Shown one piece after another: positions 57,318 through 64,000 of a DNA stretch of 64,000 bases. Positions within the stretch are counted from its first letter, which is position 1. Each line of letters opens with the position of its first letter. This stretch comes from Treponema putidum (lineage in GTDB: Bacteria > Spirochaetota > Spirochaetia > Treponematales > Treponemataceae), in contig NZ_CP009228.1 of the NCBI RefSeq assembly GCF_000755145.1, forward strand, positions 2,713,694 through 2,777,693, given 5' to 3'. Below the pieces are notes generated by a model. The model was given only the letters and a program-made list of their open reading frames with translations, ran no database searches and had not been told where the DNA came from. The position numbers and the translations under genes were made by a program.

Positions 57318-58775
57318 TTATAGAATATATCGGGATAAATCCTGGTCCTGTACTATATCCTTTAACCTTTCATCAACATAGGCTACATCGATTTTTACCG
57401 TTTCGCCTCCCATTTCGCTTGCATTAAACGAAATATCTTCCAAAAGCATTTCCATAATCGTATGGAGCCTTCTTGCCCCAATATTTTCGTTTTTGCTGTT
57501 TACATCGGCAGCTAAAAAGCTCATTCTATCAATAGCTTCATCCAAAAATTCAATTTTTACGCCTTCAGTTTGCAAAAGCTCTGCGTACTGTTTGGTCAAA
57601 GCATTTTTAGGTTCAAGAAGAATGCGTTTAAAATCTTCTGCATGCAAGGCTTCAAGTTCTACACGTAACGGAAAACGCCCTTGAAATTCAGGAATCAAAT
57701 CGCTAGGCTTTGATACGCTGAAAGCACCGGCCGCTATAAAAAGAATGTGGCGCGTATCGACAACACCGTACTTAGTGGAAACCTTTGAGCCTTCAACTAT
57801 AGGAAGAATATCGCGCTGAACCCCCTCTCTTGAAACATCGGGACCGCCGCCTCGATCGGAACGGGAAGCAACTTTATCGATTTCATCAATAAATATAATT
57901 CCCATTTGCTCAACTCTTTGTTTTGCCTCATCCGTTACCTTATCATGATCTACCATACGGTCAAGCTGTTCAGCCATTATAATTTCTCTGGCTTCTTTTA
58001 TGCTTACATTTTTACGTTTTGATTTTGCGCCTCCCATAAGCATGTTGGAAATATTTGACATTGCAGATTCTATATCTTCCATATTTGAACCGCCTGCAAA
58101 AAATTCGAATGTGGGTGCTCCCATGGATGGAGAAATAGTAACCTCAACCATCTTATCTTCAAGTTTACCCTCACGGAGCATTGTTCGGAATTTTTCTCGT
58201 GTGCCGCTCATATCGTTTTCATTTTGAGCTTTATGCTCTTCAACAGGTGCCGGAGAGTTCATACTTGGAATACTTATCGGTGTTCCGGCAGAGACATGAG
58301 AAGCATCTTGCGGCTGAGCGGCAGCTGTATTAGTTTTCTTTTTATTTGAACCGGGCAAAAGCAAATCCAATAAAGATTCTTCGGTATTTTTTTCTGCCTG
58401 TTCTTTCAGTTTTTCCTGCATTTCGCCTTTTACCATTGTGTATCCCACAGCCATTAAATCCCGAACCATAGATTCGACATCGCGGCCTACATAGCCGACT
58501 TCAGTATACTTTGTAGCTTCTACCTTTAAAAAGGGAGCTCCTGACAGTTTTGCAAGCCTTCTTGCAATTTCTGTCTTACCTACACCCGTAGGCCCTATCA
58601 TCAAAATATTTTTAGGAGCTATTTCGTCTCTGATTTCTTCGGGAAGTTTGAGACGGCGCATTCTGTTACGAAGAGCAATAGCAACAGCCCTCTTCGCCTT
58701 GTTTTGTCCTATGATATATTTATCCAGTTCTGCAACAGTTTGTTTAGGCGTCAAATCTTTTAATTCTTCGTTCAT
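57318..58775 (-). CDS. hslU: HslU ATPase of the HslUV protease
   Basis: The 485-residue AAA+ unfoldase has the start motif LTPKQTVAELDKYIIGQNKA, Walker A MIGPTGVGKTEIARRL, the pore loop region KYTEVGYVGRDVESMVRDL, an I-domain insert of about 130 residues, Walker B MGIIFIDEIDKVASRSDR, and a C-terminal YIL-type tail (DLSRYIL) that docks into HslV. ATG 58775 follows GGAGG and shares one base with the hslV stop. Confidence 0.96.
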   Translation of the reverse strand: MNEELKDLTPKQTVAELDKYIIGQNKAKRAVAIALRNRMRRLKLPEEIRDEIAPKNILMIGPTGVGKTEIARRLAKLSGAPFLKVEATKYTEVGYVGRDVESMVRDLMAVGYTMVKGEMQEKLKEQAEKNTEESLLDLLLPGSNKKKTNTAAAQPQDASHVSAGTPISIPSMNSPAPVEEHKAQNENDMSGTREKFRTMLREGKLEDKMVEVTISPSMGAPTFEFFAGGSNMEDIESAMSNISNMLMGGAKSKRKNVSIKEAREIIMAEQLDRMVDHDKVTDEAKQRVEQMGIIFIDEIDKVASRSDRGGGPDVSREGVQRDILPIVEGSKVSTKYGVVDTRHILFIAAGAFSVSKPSDLIPEFQGRFPLRVELEALHAEDFKRILLEPKNALTKQYAELLQTEGVKIEFLDEAIDRMSFLAADVNSKNENIGARRLHTIMEMLLEDISFNASEMGGETVKIDVAYVDERLKDIVQDQDLSRYIL

Positions 58776-59311
58776 TATATTTCCTCCATAACTATTTTTC
58801 CGTTTGTGTAAATACATATTTTTCCTGCAATCTGTAAACTCTTCTCTGCAATTTCACGGGCGGAAAGGTTTGTGTTTTGCATCAAAGCCAAAGCCGAAGC
58901 ATAGGCATAGTTTCCTCCGGAGCCTATAGCAAGTACATCTTCTTCAGGTTCGATAACATCTCCGTTTCCTGAAATTAAAAGAGTAGTTTTTGCATCGGCC
59001 ACAAGTAAGAGGGCTTCTAAATTTTTTAACATCTTATCGGTACGCCAATCTTTTGCAAGCTCTACAGCAGCTCTGGTCAGATCTCCTGAAAATTCTTTTA
59101 CCCTGATTTCAAACTTTTCCAAAAGAGTAAAGGCATCAGCCGTTGCACCGGCAAAACCTGTGATAATTTTTCCGTCATAAATTTTTCTTACCTTTCGGGC
59201 ATTTCCTTTCATAACGGTTTCGCCCATGGTTACCTGTCCGTCTCCGGCCATAACAATTTTTCCGTCTTTTCTTACGGCAATCACCGTAGTACTTCTCATT
59301 TTTTGACTCAT
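58775..59311 (-). CDS. hslV: HslV peptidase of the HslUV protease
   Basis: The 178-residue threonine peptidase starts [20 protein letters not shown]. The catalytic threonine is one of the two in STTVIAV (about residue 8-9), exposed after removing a short leader, as in the proteasome fold. GDGQVTMG and [20 protein letters not shown] are typical. GGAG lies six bases before ATG 59311. It is translationally coupled to hslU. Confidence 0.96.
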   Translation of the reverse strand: MSQKMRSTTVIAVRKDGKIVMAGDGQVTMGETVMKGNARKVRKIYDGKIITGFAGATADAFTLLEKFEIRVKEFSGDLTRAAVELAKDWRTDKMLKNLEALLLVADAKTTLLISGNGDVIEPEEDVLAIGSGGNYAYASALALMQNTNLSAREIAEKSLQIAGKICIYTNGKIVMEEI

Positions 59312-59320
59312 CTAAAACTC

Positions 59321-60238
59321 CTATGAATGAGGATGAGCAGCCTTATATAGATTTTGAAGCTGCGCAGCCGTAATATGCGTATATCTTTGAGTGGTTGAAA
59401 CACTTTCATGACCAAGCAATTCCTGTACAACCCTTATATCTGCACCACGTGTAATCAATGTCGATGCAAAACTATGCCGAAAAGCATGGGGTGAAAGATG
59501 TTTTAATTCGGGAGATACTTCAACATACCTGTTTATTATATAACGAATTCCTTTGCTTGTTAAGGGTTGAGCTTTTTGATTTATAAAAAGAGCATCCCTT
59601 ATTTTTCCCGTATTGTCTTTTTGAACTTTTCCTTTATGCTTTTCAACTAAGACTGTTCTTTCTTTTAAATACTCTCTTAAATACTCTTTTGCAAATTCTG
59701 CGAAAAATACCTTTCTTTCTTTTTTTCCTTTACCGAAAACAATGGCAGAGGAAAGAGATTTATCCAAATCTTTTATATTGAGTCCGGCTAATTCCGAAAC
59801 GCGGCAGCCGGTAGAATAAAGAGAAGCAAATAAAGCAGCATCCCGCGCTTCCCATAAAATACCTGCATTTGAAGGCAGCTTACAAAATTCTTGAGCTTGT
59901 TTTGGAAACATAAACACCGGAAGTTTTTGAGCAAGTTTTAAATTTCTTACAGAAGATATGGGATTTATCTTTGTCAAGTTAAATCTTAAAGCATACTTAT
60001 AAAAACCTCTTAGCGTAGACATCATTCTGTTAATAGAAGCCGGAGCAAATTTTTTATCGGCAAGTTCAGCAATAAAAATTCTAATGTCTGAAGCCTTTAA
60101 GTCAAAAACATTTAGTTCAAGTTCTTTCAGCCATTCTTCAAAAATAATCAAATCATTTTTATAAGAATCTATTGTTGCCTTTGTAAATTGCCGCACTCCC
60201 GCACTATAGGAAAGATAGTTTTCAAATACTTCATTCAT
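59321..60238 (-). CDS. xerC: Tyrosine recombinase XerC
   Basis: The 305-residue site-specific recombinase resolves chromosome dimers with a partner. It has a SAM-like N-terminal domain and the catalytic set: Arg in STGCRVSELAGL, Lys near GKGKKERKV, His/Arg in LSPHAFRHSFAS, His in LLGHESVSTTQ, and nucleophile Tyr in QRYTHI near residue 286. ATG 60238, or GTG one codon earlier, overlaps the topA end. A GGAGG site lies in topA. Confidence 0.92.
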   Translation of the reverse strand: MNEVFENYLSYSAGVRQFTKATIDSYKNDLIIFEEWLKELELNVFDLKASDIRIFIAELADKKFAPASINRMMSTLRGFYKYALRFNLTKINPISSVRNLKLAQKLPVFMFPKQAQEFCKLPSNAGILWEARDAALFASLYSTGCRVSELAGLNIKDLDKSLSSAIVFGKGKKERKVFFAEFAKEYLREYLKERTVLVEKHKGKVQKDNTGKIRDALFINQKAQPLTSKGIRYIINRYVEVSPELKHLSPHAFRHSFASTLITRGADIRVVQELLGHESVSTTQRYTHITAAQLQNLYKAAHPHS

Positions 60239-62396
60239 CACTTCTATCTACCTCCACATCTTCTACACCTTCTACTACGCTGTGCAAATAATCGCAATTA
60301 GGATTAATACAAGCCTTATAGTTTCCGTTTTTCTTATCATACTTTTCTACCATAAACCATCCGCATTTTGGACAAGAGGCATTTATTGGTTTAAAGTGCG
60401 AAATAAAATCACATTTAGGAAAATTTGTGCATCCGTAAAATTCTTTTCCTCTCTTCTTGGATTTACGGGCAATGATATCTCCGCCGCATCCTTCACGCGG
60501 ACATTTTGCCAAAGGAATGGATTTCGTGTTTTTACATTCAGGGAAAGCACTGCAAGCTAAAAACATTCCGAAGCGGCCTAGTTTTTTAACCATCTTATTT
60601 CCGCATTTTTCACAAACTATGTCCGTGACTTCATCCAATGAACCTTTAATACTTTCTATATTTTCCAAAGCGGTATCTACTTTTTCTTTAAATGGGCCGT
60701 AAAAACTTTTCATCAACTTAGGCCATTCTATTTTATTTTCGGCAACTTCGTCCAACTTATTTTCCATTCCGGCAGTAAAGTTCACATCTATTATTTCGGA
60801 AAAATTTTTGACTAAAAGATTGTTGATAATTCTACCTAATTGAGTCGGAACGAGTTGTTTATTTGATCGTGTTACATAATAGCGCTCAAGCAAAACGGAA
60901 ATAATAGGAGCATATGTAGAAGGCCGGCCTATTCCTTTCTCTTCAAGCATCTTTACGATACTTGCATCAGTGTAGCGTGCAGGCCCCTGAGTAAAATGCT
61001 GTTCCGGTCTTAAATTTTCAACACTAATTGCATCTCCCTTTTTCATAGAAGGCAAAGATAATCCTTTTTCATCTTTTGAAATTAATGTTTTTGTAACGGT
61101 GTAAAAACCTTTTTCGGTTATTTTTGTAGAGGTTGCACGAAAAATTGCATTTCCTACTTTTATTTCATAACTTGCCGTCTCTGTCTTTGCATTTTTCATT
61201 TGGCTTGAAACAAATCTCTCCCAAATTAAAGAATAAAGTCTTAACTGATCACGGCTTAAAAATTCTTTTAAATAAGCAGGCGTATATTCAACATAAGTGG
61301 GACGTATTGCCTCATGAGCATCTTGAGCTTTTTTTCCTGCAGCATACACATTTTGTTTTTCAGGTAATTCCTTAGGATGATTTTCATTTATCCACTTACG
61401 TACAGCATCTATTGCCGTATCGGAAATCCTTATCGAATCGGTACGCATATATGTAATTAAACCTACTCTATTAGAACCTACAGCAACTCCTTCATAAAGC
61501 TGCTGGGCTACTTGCATTGTTTTTTTCGATGTAAAACCTATTCGATTTGCCGCAACCTGCTGCAATGTAGAAGTCGTAAACGGAGGTCTAGGCCTAATGC
61601 TTTTCTCTGTTGTTTTAATATCAGAAATTGAAGCCGGCAAAGAGCTCAATCCTTTTATAATTGCATCAACTTCTTTTTGATTTTTTAATTCAGGCTTATT
61701 GTCATTGTATTTTACAAGCTGGGCTGTAAAAGAAGTCTTATTGTATTTAAAATCTCCGTCAAGTGTCCAATATTCATCCGGTATAAAATTTTCAACTTCT
61801 TCTTCCCGTTCACAGATTAAACGTAATGCAACGGATTGAACGCGGCCTGCCGACAATCCGTTTTTTACTTTTTGCCAAAGAAGAGGAGATAGGTTATAAC
61901 CTACCAGTCTATCCAAAACTCTTCTGGATTTTTGAGCATTAACCTTTCCCATATCTATATCCATGGGATTTTTTACGGCTTCTTGAATTGCATTAGGAGT
62001 TATTTCGTTAAAAACTATTCTTTTTATCGGAGAAGAACATTCCGGAACCAAAGCTTCTTGTAAATGAAAAGCTATAGCTTCACCTTCACGGTCATTATCA
62101 CTTGCAAGAAAAATACTCGAAGATTTTTTTGCTTCCTTTTTTAGTTCTTTTAAAATTTTAGCACGGCCTCTAACCGTTATATATTCGGGAGTAAAATTAT
62201 GTTCTATATCAATTGCCAATCTGGATTTAGGTAAATCTATCAAATGTCCCATTGAAGCTCTTACGATATAATCGCTTCCTAAATATTTTTCAATCGTCTT
62301 AGCCTTTGCAGGAGACTCGACTATAACCAAGCAATGCTGTTTAGTTTTTTTTGCAGTACGTTTAGTTTTTTTTGTTTCATTCATAGTGTTTTCCAT
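60231..62396 (-). CDS. topA: DNA topoisomerase I
   Basis: The 721-residue type IA topoisomerase has a TOPRIM domain with VIVESPAKAKTIEKYLG and SDNDREGEAIAFHLQE, and the active tyrosine at residue 316 in GLITYMRTDSIRIS. Three C-terminal zinc ribbons of the four-cysteine type begin CEKCGNKMVKKLG, CPREGCGGDI and CPKCGWFMVEKYD. An N-terminal Lys/Thr-rich tail precedes the core. A GAGGT site lies before ATG 62396. Confidence 0.96.
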   Translation of the reverse strand: MENTMNETKKTKRTAKKTKQHCLVIVESPAKAKTIEKYLGSDYIVRASMGHLIDLPKSRLAIDIEHNFTPEYITVRGRAKILKELKKEAKKSSSIFLASDNDREGEAIAFHLQEALVPECSSPIKRIVFNEITPNAIQEAVKNPMDIDMGKVNAQKSRRVLDRLVGYNLSPLLWQKVKNGLSAGRVQSVALRLICEREEEVENFIPDEYWTLDGDFKYNKTSFTAQLVKYNDNKPELKNQKEVDAIIKGLSSLPASISDIKTTEKSIRPRPPFTTSTLQQVAANRIGFTSKKTMQVAQQLYEGVAVGSNRVGLITYMRTDSIRISDTAIDAVRKWINENHPKELPEKQNVYAAGKKAQDAHEAIRPTYVEYTPAYLKEFLSRDQLRLYSLIWERFVSSQMKNAKTETASYEIKVGNAIFRATSTKITEKGFYTVTKTLISKDEKGLSLPSMKKGDAISVENLRPEQHFTQGPARYTDASIVKMLEEKGIGRPSTYAPIISVLLERYYVTRSNKQLVPTQLGRIINNLLVKNFSEIIDVNFTAGMENKLDEVAENKIEWPKLMKSFYGPFKEKVDTALENIESIKGSLDEVTDIVCEKCGNKMVKKLGRFGMFLACSAFPECKNTKSIPLAKCPREGCGGDIIARKSKKRGKEFYGCTNFPKCDFISHFKPINASCPKCGWFMVEKYDKKNGNYKACINPNCDYLHSVVEGVEDVEVDRSDE

Positions 62397-62414
62397 AAAT
62401 CAATACCTCATAAT

Positions 62415-63347
62415 CTATAAATTAGTAAACAGCATATTTTGCTGATTGTTTTTTAAATGATTTTCCGTAGGATATTTCCAGTCATGTAAAATATCATCTA
62501 TGGATTTTATAGCAAACGCCCCTTGTTCGTAAAGAGCTTTACCGCCTTCATTTTGTAATGAATTAAGGAGAAGATTGCATACGTAAACATCCCTGCCTTG
62601 CTCCAATGCAAAGTCGGCAGTAATAAGAGCTCCCGATTTTTTCGGAGCTTCTACAATTATAACCGAACGTGAAAGTCCCGAAATAATTCTATTTCTTTCG
62701 GGAAAGCGGTAGGACAAGGGTTCCGTTCCCGAAGCATATTCACTTAAAATGCAGCCGCCAGATTCCAAAATATTTACAGCAAGTTTTTTATTTGAACGGG
62801 GATAAATCATTTCCGGCCCGCAGGCCAATACGGCCAAGGTCTTACCCTTTCCTTCAAGGCAGCCTCTATGAGAAAAAGCATCTATACCGAAGGCCAATCC
62901 TGAAACCACCGGAATATTTTTTTCGGCACATTCTTTTCCTAAATTCAATGCTTGCTCAATTCCGTCCCCAGTCGGGCGCCTTGTTCCTACCATTGCAAGC
63001 ATAGGTTGTTCAAGAGACGGAAAATCCCCGCGATAAAACACGGTAAATGGATGATCGGGAATTTCCCGAAGCTGAGGAGGAAATACCGAGTCATAAAAAT
63101 AAAGCATCCTTATATCGTATAAGTTCATAAGTTTTATACTTGAATCCGTAAGAGATTTAAGTAAATCTTTATCCCATTTTTTAGGTCTTACCGGCCTTTC
63201 TATAATTTCAGAAATATCCTTTATAGAAAGAGAAAGAAAGGAAGATAAGGAATCAAGTTTTTCAGACAAGATAAGCTTTTCTTTTCCTTTGAGAAAATAA
63301 CAATGAGATAATCCTATATACAGCCTTTCTTTTTCGGATATATTCAT
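62415..63347 (-). CDS. dprA: DNA-processing protein DprA
   Basis: The 310-residue Rossmann-fold protein loads RecA onto incoming single-stranded DNA. Motifs are MVGTRRPTGDGIEQALNLG, VVSGLAFGIDAFSHRGCL, LAVLACGPEMIYPRSNKKLA, SEYASGTEPLSYRFPERNRI and VVEAPKKSGALITADFALEQ. The C-terminal winged helix of many DprA proteins is short here. It starts two bases after the TPR gene. No other competence gene is present in the window. Confidence 0.94.
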   Translation of the reverse strand: MNISEKERLYIGLSHCYFLKGKEKLILSEKLDSLSSFLSLSIKDISEIIERPVRPKKWDKDLLKSLTDSSIKLMNLYDIRMLYFYDSVFPPQLREIPDHPFTVFYRGDFPSLEQPMLAMVGTRRPTGDGIEQALNLGKECAEKNIPVVSGLAFGIDAFSHRGCLEGKGKTLAVLACGPEMIYPRSNKKLAVNILESGGCILSEYASGTEPLSYRFPERNRIISGLSRSVIIVEAPKKSGALITADFALEQGRDVYVCNLLLNSLQNEGGKALYEQGAFAIKSIDDILHDWKYPTENHLKNNQQNMLFTNL

Positions 63348-63349
63348 TT

Positions 63350-64000
63350 TTATCTTCCTCCAGAACTCCTAATCTCCCTAATATTGCTTTCGGCCTTTGC
63401 TTTTTTTTCTGCACTGCTTGAAATTTCTATTATGCGTTCATAAACGGCAATAGCTTTTTCATTTTCACCTGTCATATAATAAGCAGTCCCAAGTAAAAAT
63501 AAATGATCTATAGGCTTCTTTTCACACTCTGCAATTTTTTCCAAAACGGGAATCGCATCCGCAGGTCTATTTAATTCAAATATATACAATACCGACAACG
63601 CATAAGCAGCCTTGGAATGTTTAGGATCTATTTCAAGCGCACGAGTGTGAGCAGAAACTGCAAGAGCAAAATATCTTTTTTTCTCAATATCGGTTCCGGT
63701 TAATTCAAAATCTAAAGAATTTTTTGCCGTTAAACTCGCAGCAAGTCCGGTTTGATAAAATAAATTTTGATTTTCCGGATAATATTCCAATGCAGATTGA
63801 AAGGCCTGTAATGCTTTCTTATACATTTTTTGATCCATATATCTTGACCCGAGTATTTTATACCAAATACCTATGCGTCCTTCTGCAATAATTATATCAT
63901 CAACTCTTTTTTCATATTTTCTTATAGCATCCTTTAATTCAGCTTCTGTATTAGGGTTGCTTACACCCTCTTCCAACTCTTGAAGACGGCGAAGACTTGT
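63350..64000 (-). CDS. TPR protein, C-terminal part (cut by window edge)
   Basis: The frame is open to the right edge (TSLRRLQELEEGVSNPNTEA), so the true start lies outside the window. The visible 216 residues contain tetratricopeptide repeats: QKMYKKALQAFQSALEYYPE, ALEIDPKHSKAAYALSVLYI and LGTAYYMTGENEKAIAVYER. There is no signal in the visible part. It is followed at once by dprA. Role unknown. Confidence 0.85.
   Translation of the reverse strand, partial: TSLRRLQELEEGVSNPNTEAELKDAIRKYEKRVDDIIIAEGRIGIWYKILGSRYMDQKMYKKALQAFQSALEYYPENQNLFYQTGLAASLTAKNSLDFELTGTDIEKKRYFALAVSAHTRALEIDPKHSKAAYALSVLYIFELNRPADAIPVLEKIAECEKKPIDHLFLLGTAYYMTGENEKAIAVYERIIEISSSAEKKAKAESNIREIRSSGGR

Overview
The window looks like the chromosome of an oral spirochaete, Treponema denticola or a very close relative. 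The grounds are an AT-rich, lipoprotein-rich gene set, an archaeal-type PheRS beta chain, a troABCDR metal-transport operon, a PnrA-type purine nucleoside transporter, a cyclophilin-FKBP fusion, and the order dprA-topA-xerC-(hslVU)-flgBC-fliEFGHIJ, which I recall from treponemes. All of this is read from the sequence; no search was run.

Layout. 0-7 kb is core: the end of an ispE-spoVG-tRNA-Gln-rplY cluster (minus), pheT and a TIM-barrel protein (plus), a degenerate M23-like protein with a membrane-anchored propeller protein (minus), and cdd (plus), whose stop codon lies inside an antisense tRNA-Arg. 7.1-15.6 kb is an accessory island. It holds a frameshifted leucine-rich-repeat lipoprotein with a coupled beta-barrel protein, a RelBE-type pair, palindromic repeats, a truncated duplicate gene start, a giant mosaic lipoprotein, an array of hairpins, an MNT/HEPN pair whose HEPN gene has an in-frame stop, and a membrane-bound HTH regulator. 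15.6-22.8 kb has cell-envelope genes, rpsD, two tRNAs and a frameshifted exported protein. 22.8-34 kb holds the purine nucleoside ABC operon, an M42 peptidase, ddl, malQ, a clpP and cbiB. 34-42 kb holds an SH3 lipoprotein, the fused prolyl isomerase, and the rpmH-rnpA-yidD-yidC-jag operon, which is interrupted by a second hairpin array, followed by a YVTN propeller protein. 42-46.7 kb is troABCDR. 46.7-64 kb is one long minus-strand block: dprA, topA, xerC, hslVU, the flagellar basal-body and export genes, a TPR protein and a GH3 enzyme.

How the genes work together. The right block joins DNA processing (DprA, TopA, XerC), the HslVU protease and the flagellar MS-ring, switch and export apparatus. 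The tro operon imports Mn/Zn/Fe and carries its own DtxR-family repressor. The rpmH operon couples ribosome and RNase P parts to membrane insertion (YidD, YidC, Jag).

Most interesting signals. (1) A modular two-hairpin element: a conserved bulged stem, CGA-T-GTTTT pairing with AAAAC-TCG, next to a hairpin of variable sequence. It occurs in both orientations at about 13.5 kb and again between yidD and yidC at 39.8 kb. (2) Six genes have a good promoter whose -10 box ends only 6-9 bases before an ATG with no ribosome binding site, which predicts leaderless mRNAs. (3) Four genes, including fliJ, are each broken by exactly one base at a homopolymer tract, which means either contingency loci or sequencing error. 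(4) A gene starting near 6.5 kb has a clear N-terminal membrane anchor but no standard start codon in front of it.
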